In this document: positions 1-6,757 of the stretch, piece after piece
How the letters are laid out: each line of letters begins with the position of its first letter
Position numbering within the stretch: the first letter of the stretch is position 1
Origin: Acidimicrobiales bacterium
GTDB lineage: Bacteria > Actinomycetota > Acidimicrobiia > Acidimicrobiales > Acidimicrobilacustridaceae
Length of the DNA: 28,342 nt
Direction of reading: 5' to 3'
NCBI GenBank assembly: GCA_023264135.1
Contig: JALQSZ010000001.1
Span: forward strand, 1-28,342
The notes under the pieces: generated by a model
Database searches by the model: none
Told to the model about the DNA's origin: nothing
Seen by the model: the letters and a program-made list of their open reading frames with translations, nothing else
Position numbers and translations under genes: made by a program

Positions 1-162
1 GCCGATGCGGTTGTCATCGCGAGTGGTGTGCATGCCGACGAATCCATTGCTGATCAACTCATCGCCGACGGATTCGAGGTCCATGTCGTTGGCGATGCTG
101 CGTCAGTCGGATACATCGAAGGCGCAGTGCGTACGGGTTATCTCGTCGGACGCGCGGTCTGA
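1..162 (+). CDS. C-terminal end of an FAD/NAD(P)-binding oxidoreductase (partial)
   Basis: Frame 1 is open from the window edge to TGA at 160-162 (53 residues seen). The residues read as the end of a two-dinucleotide-binding flavoprotein. A strand and turn (VVIASGVHAD) precede HVVGDAASVGYIEGAVRTGY, the late GD motif that contacts the FAD in this superfamily, followed by a short terminal helix. The 'GD...GYIEGAVRTGYLVGRAV' ending fits the C-terminal domain of 2,4-dienoyl-CoA reductase / NADH:flavin oxidoreductase (OYE-like) enzymes. A thioredoxin-reductase-like member cannot be excluded because the rest lies outside the window. A terminator follows directly. Confidence 0.7.
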   Translation, partial: ADAVVIASGVHADESIADQLIADGFEVHVVGDAASVGYIEGAVRTGYLVGRAV

Positions 163-172
163 GCCGAAACGC

Positions 173-206
173 GAAACGGGCCTAGGGAAACCCCAGACCC
201 GTTTTC
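173..206. terminator. Bidirectional terminator between converging genes
   Basis: AAACGGG (174-180) pairs with CCCGTTT (198-204), and a smaller GGG-AAA-CCC hairpin sits inside the loop. A run of T follows the 3' arm, and A-rich sequence precedes the 5' arm, so it can serve both strands. It lies between the stop of the flavoprotein at 162 and the stop of the minus-strand peroxiredoxin at 234. Confidence 0.6.
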
Positions 207-233
207 CAAATTCGTTTGATGTGCTGACGCGAG

Positions 234-716
234 TTACAGGCGTCCGATGACTGCTGAGCAAGAGCTCACTTCAACGCCACCAGTTTCATCGATATCAAGA
301 TTGGTGATGACGCCGTCTTCGATGATCGCGGCGTAGCGCTTGGAACGAATGCCAAGACCAAATCCACTTCCGTCCATCACATGACCCATGGCTTCGGTGA
401 ACTCGCCATTGCCATCGGCAAGCATCGTGATGGAATCGCCGACCTGCTGATCTTCGCCCCACGCTCCCATAACGAACGCGTCGTTCACGGAGAGACACGC
501 AATCCGATCGACGCCTTTTTCGGTGAGTTCATTTGCCTGCTGCACAAAGCCCGGCAGGTGAACCTTCGAACAACCCGGCGTAAAGGCTCCGGGGACGGCG
601 AACAGAACAACTTTGCCTGACCCAAGGACATCGGCGGTGTTGACCTTTTCTGGTCCGGCAGCGCCCATGACGTAGAGGTCGACGGAAGGGATGGTGTCTC
701 CAACGTTGAGTGTCAT
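234..716 (-). CDS. Prx5-type peroxiredoxin
   Basis: A 160-residue thiol peroxidase of the AhpC/TSA-redoxin family, Prx5 subgroup, predicted to be cytosolic and to reduce hydrogen peroxide and organic peroxides. The active-site segment PGAFTPGCSKVHLPGF (42-57) carries the peroxidatic Cys49. Two further cysteines, Cys74 and Cys153, lie at spacings of 25 and 79 residues. By memory these equal the spacings of Cys47, Cys72 and Cys151 in human PRDX5, whose third Cys is resolving, so an atypical 2-Cys mechanism is likely. The open frame extends upstream to 881, but it overlaps the next gene there and has no family similarity. ATG at 716 starts at the normal family N-terminus and has a -10-like TATCGT exactly 6 nt upstream, suggesting a leaderless transcript. 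Confidence 0.93.
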   Translation of the reverse strand: MTLNVGDTIPSVDLYVMGAAGPEKVNTADVLGSGKVVLFAVPGAFTPGCSKVHLPGFVQQANELTEKGVDRIACLSVNDAFVMGAWGEDQQVGDSITMLADGNGEFTEAMGHVMDGSGFGLGIRSKRYAAIIEDGVITNLDIDETGGVEVSSCSAVIGRL

Positions 717-722
717 GCCGAC

Positions 723-728
723 ACGATA
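723..728 (-). promoter_or_regulatory. -10 hexamer TATCGT, leaderless peroxiredoxin
   Basis: On the minus strand TATCGT is followed by 6 nt and then the ATG at 716. That spacing puts the expected transcription start on or next to the start codon. No Shine-Dalgarno sequence is present. I see no convincing -35 element. Confidence 0.5.
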
Positions 729-760
729 GGGGTTCGTGACCGAGTTGCATCCGGCTCGCA

Positions 761-773
761 CCGAAATTTTCGG
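761..773. terminator. Weak hairpin after the 5-TM gene
   Basis: CCGAA-ATT-TTCGG forms a 5-bp stem with a 3-nt loop in the 86-nt gap between the end of the membrane protein gene (803) and the start of the peroxiredoxin gene (716). It is A/T-rich in the loop but lacks a clear T run, so termination is only possible. Confidence 0.25.
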
Positions 774-802
774 GCTGTGGAGTGGCAGGAACCGGTCGGG
801 AC

Positions 803-1300
803 TTACCCGAAGAGCGTCGAGCCAGCGTCGACGATGGCGAGCACACCCACATATGCAAAGACGATCAGCTGAGCGAGGCAAAGGAGCCCGAGTAACTGGT
901 CTCGCTCGGAATCACCTGAGCGATCCTGAGCCCACAGCAGACGCACAGTGACAGCGCCGAGTGCAAGAGCTCCGGCGCCGGTGATCACGACCAACCAACC
1001 CACCGACACCTGTGATCGCCATGCGATGAAGGCAGCAATGCTGAGGAGCCCGGGAACAATGGCGGTGAGACGCCCTCGTAATGTGTGTGAGCAGAACGCG
1101 CGACGAAGGCACTCGAATACCCCTGCGCCACCAACGGCGAATACCGCCAATTGAAGGATCGCGTCGGTCGCAGATTGCGTCGCCAACTGATTGAACGCAA
1201 GCACATCTCCAAGAACGAGACAGATGCTCGCAAGGATGACGAAGGCGATGTGAACAACTGATCTCAACGTACGTGGCGATGCGGAAAGCGTTGTTGTCAT
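803..1300 (-). CDS. Five-TM membrane protein coupled to gatD, unknown function
   Basis: A 165-residue integral membrane protein that I do not recognise. About five hydrophobic segments are visible (around residues 14-34, 49-66, 80-97, 99-120 and 135-157), separated by short charged loops such as RRAFCSHTLRGR and WAQDRSGDSERD. The frame runs back to 1324, but ATG at 1300 overlaps the gatD stop as ATGA, the coupling used throughout this operon, so it is chosen. It is the third gene after murT and gatD. Position suggests an envelope role, but the sequence shows no catalytic motif. Confidence 0.75.
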   Translation of the reverse strand: MTTTLSASPRTLRSVVHIAFVILASICLVLGDVLAFNQLATQSATDAILQLAVFAVGGAGVFECLRRAFCSHTLRGRLTAIVPGLLSIAAFIAWRSQVSVGWLVVITGAGALALGAVTVRLLWAQDRSGDSERDQLLGLLCLAQLIVFAYVGVLAIVDAGSTLFG

Positions 1301-2103
1301 GATCGTCTCAAGACATCTCGCCATGAGCGGCGAGGAGCGAGTTCGTGTTCGCGGGCCGCATGGATGCGTTCAGCGCGCAGAACATCGACATCGTGGTCGT
1401 CGAGTGAGGTGAGTGCTTCTGGACCGACGATCAATCCAAGAAGCGCGTCTGCGAGTCGGGGGTTGCGGGCGAGCGCTGGTCCGTGAAGATAGGTGCCAAT
1501 AACGTTTCCGGTGACAACACCTTCGGAACCATTGCCGTTGCCTTCGCCTACTTCGACCGAGGCGAGTACGTGAGAGGTGGGACCAGGAACTGTGCGACCA
1601 GCGTGATTTTCAAATCCGGTGAGAGGGCCGAGGTCGACGACTCCGCGCGCGGTAGTGAATTGAGCCGATGTCGTGAGGAGTTCGCCGACGGCGCGAGGCC
1701 GATCAACGCGAACGGTTTCGCAATCGAGGAGTCCGAGTCCGTCGCGACTCGCTCCCGACGCATCGGGGAAACGGTGCCCGAGAATTTGCATACCTGCACA
1801 AATCGCCAACACGACAGCACCCTTGTCGACGGCCCGATGCAAACCCTGGCTGCGCTCAAGCTCTCGTGTTGCTTGTACCTGCGGTCCGTCCTCGCCACCA
1901 CCAACGAGATAAAGGTCGGCGGAATCGGGCACGGGCGCGCCAGCGTCAACGGTGAGGTGCTCAACGGCAATACCTCGCCATTCGAGTCGGCGCGAAAGCA
2001 CGAGGGCATTTCCGCCGTCTCCGTAGGTGCCGAGAAGTTCTGGATACAGCGAAACAATTGTGACCGCAGAGTCTCGATGCGTCGACGTTGAAGATGAGGT
2101 CAC
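1297..2103 (-). CDS. gatD: Lipid II isoglutaminyl synthase, glutamine amidotransferase subunit GatD
   Basis: A 268-residue CobB/CobQ-like class I glutamine amidotransferase. The catalytic cysteine is Cys102 in AICAGMQILG, and the catalytic His is His207 in GTYLHGPALARNP. The N-terminal SLYPELLGTYGDGGNA and the VGGGEDGPQ loop are typical of GatD. It supplies ammonia to MurT, which amidates the D-glutamate of lipid II in the cytoplasm. The first 12 residues are Ser/Thr-rich and probably disordered. The start overlaps the murT stop by 4 bp (ATGA), and its own stop overlaps the next gene the same way. Length and partner gene are as expected for the family. Confidence 0.93.
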   Translation of the reverse strand: MTSSSTSTHRDSAVTIVSLYPELLGTYGDGGNALVLSRRLEWRGIAVEHLTVDAGAPVPDSADLYLVGGGEDGPQVQATRELERSQGLHRAVDKGAVVLAICAGMQILGHRFPDASGASRDGLGLLDCETVRVDRPRAVGELLTTSAQFTTARGVVDLGPLTGFENHAGRTVPGPTSHVLASVEVGEGNGNGSEGVVTGNVIGTYLHGPALARNPRLADALLGLIVGPEALTSLDDHDVDVLRAERIHAAREHELAPRRSWRDVLRRS

Positions 2104-3392
2104 AACACACCTCCGACACGTTGGAGATGGTCTTGGAACGCGGTGTAGTTCGACGCGACATCGACAGGAACGGTTGGGTCGAACTCCGCAGATGCTCGAA
2201 CGAGTTCAAGTGCAGCATCGAGGTTTTCCGCGACCGCGTGATTGATGTTTCCGTAACGGAATCGAACAGCGAGGTCGTGGCGGCGTTCGCCGATGGCGAT
2301 CACAAGTCGAGAGCCAACGCGTTCGTAGTCAACATCCCATAGCCATGACGGATCGTGGCCATCGGCGATTCGCGCGTTGATAGCGATAACGAGCGGTGTC
2401 GTGGGACCCTCGAGCAATTCAAGGGCTTCATGCCAGCCGGCGGGATTCTTGGCGAGGAGGAGACGGATCTTGGTGCCATTGATGTCGGCAACGCGATAGC
2501 GGCCGGCGACCTCGGTGATGTCGTCGAGTGCATCAAATGCAGCTGTGAGACTGACACCCATTTCCGAGGAAGCGGCGAGCGCAAAGGCGGCATTGACCCG
2601 ATTCACGCGTCCGGGAAGTGCAAGAGGAGAGCGGAATTCTCGGCCGTCAATCGTGATTGTTTCGTTCGAAACGGAAACATCAATTGCTGGTCGACGTAAA
2701 TCGCACGAGGAACACGACCAATCGGAATCGGTGAAGTCGATGCGACCGGAACATGCGGGACAGCCGGCAGCATCAGCGGTCCACTCTTGACCGGTTGCGA
2801 TCCAGACAACCTTTGGGGCGGCGAGAGCGGCCCACGTGACGAGCGGATCGTCAGCATTGGCGATGACGGTGCGTGGAGGTGTCGCAGTAAGTGCCTGGCG
2901 CCAGCGTTCGGCCAATTTACGGACTTCTTGTGTGCGATCAAGTTGGTCGCGACTGAGATTTAATAGCACTACCGTGTTGGCGTTGGTGTCGCGGAGGACC
3001 GAATCAACCCAGCGCTCATCAACTTCGAGAACGGCGGTTTCGTTCGCAGGCGATGCCGCAAGCGCAGCCACGATGCCCGGCGTCATGTTCGCTCCGAGCC
3101 AATTCGAAACCACAGGTCGTTCTGCGCTGAGCGCGGTGGACAGGAGTTTTGTGGTGGTGGTCTTTCCATTGGTCGCGCTCACAATGGCGACGTCGCGGTT
3201 CGCGGTGAGTTTTGCGAGCAGCGAAGAATCGATGAGAAGCGAGACGCGGCCGCCGATGACCGAACCGGTACCGAAATGCACGAGCCGTGATGCCCATGCA
3301 ACGAATCGCCCGGCTCCGAGAGCGAGCCGGGCTCGAAGCCCAAGCGCTGACGAGCGGGCAGACGAAGGAGTGGGGGTGGGAGCGGCGGTCAC
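2100..3392 (-). CDS. murT: Lipid II isoglutaminyl synthase, Mur ligase subunit MurT
   Basis: A 430-residue Mur-ligase-like enzyme that activates the lipid II glutamate with ATP for amidation by ammonia from GatD. The P-loop is TNGKTTTTK (74-82). A Cys4 zinc ribbon is inserted in the central domain (Cys211, Cys214, Cys227, Cys230), the diagnostic feature of MurT over MurC-F. The C-terminal DUF1727 domain carries AKNPAGWHEALELL. GTG at 3392 is used; a TAGCAT hexamer lies 9 nt upstream and no Shine-Dalgarno sequence is visible, so the mRNA is nearly leaderless. It is the first gene of murT-gatD-membrane protein. Amidated peptidoglycan is usual in Actinobacteria and Firmicutes. Confidence 0.94.
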   Translation of the reverse strand: MTAAPTPTPSSARSSALGLRARLALGAGRFVAWASRLVHFGTGSVIGGRVSLLIDSSLLAKLTANRDVAIVSATNGKTTTTKLLSTALSAERPVVSNWLGANMTPGIVAALAASPANETAVLEVDERWVDSVLRDTNANTVVLLNLSRDQLDRTQEVRKLAERWRQALTATPPRTVIANADDPLVTWAALAAPKVVWIATGQEWTADAAGCPACSGRIDFTDSDWSCSSCDLRRPAIDVSVSNETITIDGREFRSPLALPGRVNRVNAAFALAASSEMGVSLTAAFDALDDITEVAGRYRVADINGTKIRLLLAKNPAGWHEALELLEGPTTPLVIAINARIADGHDPSWLWDVDYERVGSRLVIAIGERRHDLAVRFRYGNINHAVAENLDAALELVRASAEFDPTVPVDVASNYTAFQDHLQRVGGVL

Positions 3393-3401
3393 AACGTGCC
3401 G

Positions 3402-3407
3402 ATGCTA
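3402..3407 (-). promoter_or_regulatory. -10 hexamer TAGCAT before murT
   Basis: TAGCAT on the minus strand lies 9 nt before the GTG of murT, giving a predicted leader of only 2-3 nt. The flanking CGGCAC also follows the -10 of the next upstream unit (5316-5321). Confidence 0.45.
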
Positions 3408-3421
3408 CTTGCGCAGGTATG

Positions 3422-3442
3422 GGCGGCCTCGGCGTTGCCGCC
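3422..3442. terminator. Hairpin after the GT-C-like gene
   Basis: GGCGGC (3422-3427) pairs with GCCGCC (3437-3442) around a 9-nt loop, in the 56-nt gap between the end of the large membrane protein gene (3449) and murT. There is no T run, as is common for actinobacterial terminators. Confidence 0.4.
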
Positions 3443-3448
3443 GGTGTT

Positions 3449-5308
3449 TCAGTGGGCGAGGGGAGTGGTGGAGATGCCGTTGTTGGCGGGTGGCCCGTTG
3501 GAGAGGAAGACAGAGACCGTTTCGCCGGCGAGTAGCAGTTTCACGTAGCGCTTGAAGTCATCGCTAGGAGATTTGCTTGCCAGTTCTGTGGTCACCCATT
3601 GCGACATCAAGTCCTCGCGAGCGCGTGCTTGTTCAAACGCCGACATCCCTGCCGGAACGTCGATACCTGCGTACTTCGCGACGAGCGCGTCGTACTCGGC
3701 GCGCTGATCGGGTGTGAGCGGGTCGTAGGTGACAATTTCTCGGTAACGCGGGTCGGCCTCAAACTGCAGACGCGTTGAACCGGTGAGGTAGAGCAACTCC
3801 GAGGCTGCGTCGTCGCGATTGATGACGCGCTTGTCGCCGTAGATATAGGCCCAACTTGGTCCTCGACGAACTTGCAGACCGGCTTGTTCTGCCTGGGCAA
3901 GGAGATCGAGCCCAGCGGAACCATCAAGTCCGTAGCCATCGGCAAGGTAAATCGGTCCGGGCGCGTTTTCGATCGCCGCAAGTACCGGCGGTGTGAGTGC
4001 GGCGATCGCGCGGGTCCAACTTTCGGAAAGTCGGAGCGGAGCGAGATTGACTCCTCGAATGATCATTGTCAGAAGTACAACAATCGTTGCGACGGCGACG
4101 AGATTGTTTGCATGGCGTCGACCAAATGTCGTGAGCGCGATCTGACGCAGTGCAACCACTGCAACAGCGAGCCACGTGAACGCAGCGATCGCCCACATCC
4201 AACGAAGCAAGTACGGCGCCGGTGCTCCGACAATTCGCGACGATGAAATCGCTCCGGCAACAACGAGAGCCCCGGCAATGCCACAAAGCGCAAGTTCGCT
4301 TCGCCAGTTCTTCTTCCATGCCCACCACGCAGCGATGCACAACGCGACGAGCGCCCAAGGAATCGCCCAGCCCGAGGTGTTGAGCGCGGAAGTGATGTGG
4401 GTGGGTTCTTCGCCACGAACCCAATAGCCAGGGACTGAAAGAAAGCGGAACACGATTTGTACGCCGGTTGAGAATCCGGTGGTTGCACGAGGCGGGTTCC
4501 GAAGAAATTCGTAAATGAGTCGAAGGTTTCCGGGCGAATGCGTGAATTGTTCGATGATCGGTGGAATCCAGCACACGATCGCAACGCCAAGAGCACTGAG
4601 GGCAGTGCGGCGGTCGTGTGAACGGTCTTTTCCGCGCACGGACCGAACGATGAGTGCGGTCGCTCCGATGCCGATCAGGAGCCCAACCGGAAGCGCGCTT
4701 CCGATATGGCATTGAATGGCGAACGAACCAAAGAGAACGAGGGCAATCGCAGCGACGCGATCGCCAAATACCACTCGCCAGCACGCAACTGCAGTTGCGA
4801 AGACGGAGAGAATGACGAATTCCGGATTCCAAGGATCGGCCAATCCAGCTGGATTCATTCCGAGACACAACAGTGCAATGAAAAAGCCAACGAGGACGAA
4901 CGCGCGACGACCGGCTCGTGCGGCGATCCAGAGAGTGGTCGCAATCGTTCCGAGGTTGATGAGCAAAGCTCCGATCAACAACCCAATGTCTGAGGAGCCG
5001 CTCAATCGGTACGGAAGTGCAAGCGCGTAGAACAGCAGCGGGCCCGGGTGATTCCACTGATAGCGCGAGTACACGCCAACGATTGGCGTTTCTGATCCAC
5101 CGACATCGGCAACGCGCAATTGCAAGGTGCGGTAGTCGCCGATCGGCAGCCAGTCAGACGTCAGGAGTCGGTAGAGGAGCCAAACGAGAACGATGGCAAT
5201 GAGGGCGACAATGGCGATGACGAGTCGTTGATCAACCGGCGGCTGCGGATCGTCGTTCGCGTCGACGACAGTCACGTCGTTCGCAATGTCGCTGGCCGAT
5301 GCCGTCAC
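3449..5308 (-). CDS. Large GT-C-like polytopic membrane protein, probable glycosyltransferase
   Basis: A 619-residue protein with a charged N-terminus, a first TM helix around residues 28-47 and roughly ten more hydrophobic segments up to about residue 420. A soluble C-terminal domain of about 200 residues follows. After TM1 the loop contains SDWLPIGDYRTLQLRV, an acidic loop placed where GT-C fold glycosyltransferases carry their catalytic Asp, followed by YSRYQWNHPGPLLFY. The architecture resembles polyprenyl-phosphate-sugar-dependent mannosyl/arabinosyl transferases, so cell-envelope glycan assembly is inferred. The exact donor and acceptor are unknown. GTG at 5308 is preceded by TAGTAT with 7 nt between, consistent with a leaderless transcript. 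The C-terminal domain (LTPDQRAEYDALVAKYAG) is probably extracytoplasmic. Confidence 0.7.
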   Translation of the reverse strand: MTASASDIANDVTVVDANDDPQPPVDQRLVIAIVALIAIVLVWLLYRLLTSDWLPIGDYRTLQLRVADVGGSETPIVGVYSRYQWNHPGPLLFYALALPYRLSGSSDIGLLIGALLINLGTIATTLWIAARAGRRAFVLVGFFIALLCLGMNPAGLADPWNPEFVILSVFATAVACWRVVFGDRVAAIALVLFGSFAIQCHIGSALPVGLLIGIGATALIVRSVRGKDRSHDRRTALSALGVAIVCWIPPIIEQFTHSPGNLRLIYEFLRNPPRATTGFSTGVQIVFRFLSVPGYWVRGEEPTHITSALNTSGWAIPWALVALCIAAWWAWKKNWRSELALCGIAGALVVAGAISSSRIVGAPAPYLLRWMWAIAAFTWLAVAVVALRQIALTTFGRRHANNLVAVATIVVLLTMIIRGVNLAPLRLSESWTRAIAALTPPVLAAIENAPGPIYLADGYGLDGSAGLDLLAQAEQAGLQVRRGPSWAYIYGDKRVINRDDAASELLYLTGSTRLQFEADPRYREIVTYDPLTPDQRAEYDALVAKYAGIDVPAGMSAFEQARAREDLMSQWVTTELASKSPSDDFKRYVKLLLAGETVSVFLSNGPPANNGISTTPLAH

Positions 5309-5315
5309 GGTGCCG

Positions 5316-5321
5316 ATACTA
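5316..5321 (-). promoter_or_regulatory. -10 hexamer TAGTAT, leaderless GT-C-like gene
   Basis: TAGTAT followed by 7 nt (CGGCACC) and the GTG at 5308. No ribosome-binding sequence is present. The hairpin at 5324-5341 sits immediately upstream. Confidence 0.5.
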
Positions 5322-5323
5322 CG

Positions 5324-5341
5324 GCCGGGGGTTCACCCGGC
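5324..5341. terminator. Hairpin after the tyrosine phosphatase gene
   Basis: GCCGGG (5324-5329) pairs perfectly with CCCGGC (5336-5341) around a 6-nt loop. It lies 11 nt after the phosphatase stop on the minus strand and just before the next promoter, so it can separate the two units. Confidence 0.45.
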
Positions 5342-5352
5342 GAGGTCGTTGT

Positions 5353-5862
5353 TCAGAATTGGTTGTTCGTGCGGAGTTGATCGAGGAGCCCGATGCACGC
5401 CGCTTCAATGAGGTCAAAAACTTCAATGAATCCATCGTCGCCTCCCGACCACGGGTCGGGAACATCGCCATCCCATGGGTCCGCGTCGCTGAGGGCTGGA
5501 TCAAACTGACGGAGGCGCACAATCCGCGCATGCAGCGAAGGATCGGTGCGGTCACGAAGATCACGTTCGTTTGCTGTGTCCATTGCCAAGACGAGGTCGT
5601 AGAACGATGCGTCGCCAGGAAGAAACGCGCTGGCTCTCGAGGTCAGTTCGATTCCCCGGCGACGCGCTTCCGCGCGCGCTCGGTCGTCGGGAAGTTCACC
5701 TCGGTGCCATCCGGCAGTGCCAGCACTATGCACCTCAATACGTGATGCCACTCCAGCTTGCTCCACAAGCGTCCGCATGATTCCTTCTGCAGTTGGTGAT
5801 CGACAAATGTTCCCGAGGCATACGAAGCAAAGGCGGATTGGCTCTTCCTCGGTTTCGGTCAT
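5353..5862 (-). CDS. Low-molecular-weight protein-tyrosine phosphatase
   Basis: A 169-residue phosphatase. The P-loop CLGNICRS near the N-terminus is the CX5R signature, with nucleophile Cys15 and Arg21. The late DPW motif (VPDPWSGG) supplies the general-acid Asp. The family removes phosphate from protein tyrosine in the cytoplasm, and in Actinobacteria related enzymes act on envelope or exopolysaccharide kinases or, like PtpA, on host targets. ATG at 5862 places the P-loop at the usual distance from the N-terminus. Another ATG at 5883 and a TTG at 5940 are also in frame, and none has a clear Shine-Dalgarno sequence. It diverges from the SDR gene. Confidence 0.9.
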   Translation of the reverse strand: MTETEEEPIRLCFVCLGNICRSPTAEGIMRTLVEQAGVASRIEVHSAGTAGWHRGELPDDRARAEARRRGIELTSRASAFLPGDASFYDLVLAMDTANERDLRDRTDPSLHARIVRLRQFDPALSDADPWDGDVPDPWSGGDDGFIEVFDLIEAACIGLLDQLRTNNQF

Positions 5863-5901
5863 GGGTTGAGTTTGTCCGATCATCAGAGTTCGTGCGTCCA
5901 C

Positions 5902-5913
5902 TCGATCGATCGA
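5902..5913. promoter_or_regulatory. 12-bp perfect palindrome in a divergent promoter region
   Basis: TCGATCGATCGA lies midway between the divergent phosphatase and SDR genes, just upstream of the SDR -10 candidate at 5918. Its place near the -35 would suit an operator. Simple TCGA repeats of this kind also arise by chance in this genome. Confidence 0.25.
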
Positions 5914-5917
5914 CAGG

Positions 5918-5923
5918 TACCGT
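5918..5923 (+). promoter_or_regulatory. -10 hexamer TACCGT for the SDR gene
   Basis: TACCGT predicts a start near 5930 and a leader of about 24 nt that includes the GAGGAG Shine-Dalgarno sequence at 5943-5948. I see no -35 consensus. Confidence 0.35.
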
Positions 5924-5953
5924 TGAAGAGCACCTTTCAACCGAGGAGTTCAG

Positions 5954-6724
5954 GTGAACGATTTTGAAAGCCGCAGTGGTGTCGCTGTCGTGACCGGCGG
6001 AAGCGGTGGTATCGGCGCAGCGATCGTTCGGATGCTGGCGGAGCGGGGAAGCGACGTGCTGTTCACCTATCGCTCGAATCGCGATGCTGCCGACGCGATC
6101 ATCGCTGAACTTGCTGATCTCGATGTTCGCGTGATGGCAATGCCTGCCGATCTTGTCGACGAATCAATTGCTGCTGCAGTTGTTTCGACTGCAGTTACGG
6201 ATTTCGGTGGCATTCACACACTCGTCCACGCAGCCGGACCACATGTCACTCAGATGCATCTGAGTCGCGTTGAACCTTCTGCCTATCGTGCACAAATCGA
6301 AGGTGAAGCGGTGGCGTTTTTCAACATCGTGCAACCAGCGCTCGAACACCTTCGCAAAGTTGGCGGAAGCATTGTTGCGGTCACAACTGCGGCGACACGC
6401 CGATATCCGGTGCGCGACGGTCTTTCGTCTGGCACCAAGGGTGCGGTTGAGGCAGTGGTGCGCGCGCTTGCGGCGGAAGAAGGACGTTTCGGTGTACGCG
6501 CCAATTGCGTCGGTCCAGGAATGCTCACCGATGGAATGGCTGCGCGATTGATGGCCTCGGGTGATCTCGACGATGCGGCACTCGAAGTCACCATGCGCAA
6601 TATCCCATTGCGAAAGTTTGGCGATGCCGTCGATATTGCCGAAGCCGTGTGCTTTCTCGTGTCGGACCGCGCCGATTTCATCACGGGCCAAATGCTCGAC
6701 ATCGATGGTGGCTACGGAGTCTGA
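5954..6724 (+). CDS. SDR-family protein lacking the catalytic Tyr
   Basis: A 256-residue Rossmann-fold short-chain dehydrogenase/reductase. The cofactor motif TGGSGGIG is near residue 15, CVGPGML follows strand 6, and the ending ITGQMLDIDGGYGV is classical. The active site is not classical. Where Ser-Tyr-x3-Lys is expected the protein reads TT...LSSGTKG: Lys is kept, the Tyr position is Ser and the catalytic Ser position is Thr, with normal spacing between them. The protein may be a non-catalytic or differently acting member. GTG at 5954 is chosen because GAGGAG lies 5 nt upstream. The family relation is certain, but the substrate is unknown. Confidence 0.88.
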   Translation: MNDFESRSGVAVVTGGSGGIGAAIVRMLAERGSDVLFTYRSNRDAADAIIAELADLDVRVMAMPADLVDESIAAAVVSTAVTDFGGIHTLVHAAGPHVTQMHLSRVEPSAYRAQIEGEAVAFFNIVQPALEHLRKVGGSIVAVTTAATRRYPVRDGLSSGTKGAVEAVVRALAAEEGRFGVRANCVGPGMLTDGMAARLMASGDLDDAALEVTMRNIPLRKFGDAVDIAEAVCFLVSDRADFITGQMLDIDGGYGV

Positions 6725-6757
6725 GCAGCGAACTGCGACTGCTGCAGATGTAATCGC

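Noticed and set aside
1483-2091. 202-residue plus-strand open frame
   Set aside because: It is antisense to gatD, whose catalytic motifs are intact; the composition is not protein-like.
3924-5057. 377-residue open frame on the minus strand
   Set aside because: It is an alternate frame of the GT-C-like gene with His/Arg/Cys-rich, non-protein-like composition.
6725-6745. GCAGC/GCTGC hairpin between SDR and DUF2236 genes
   Set aside because: A 5-bp stem with an 11-nt loop and no T run is too weak to call a terminator.
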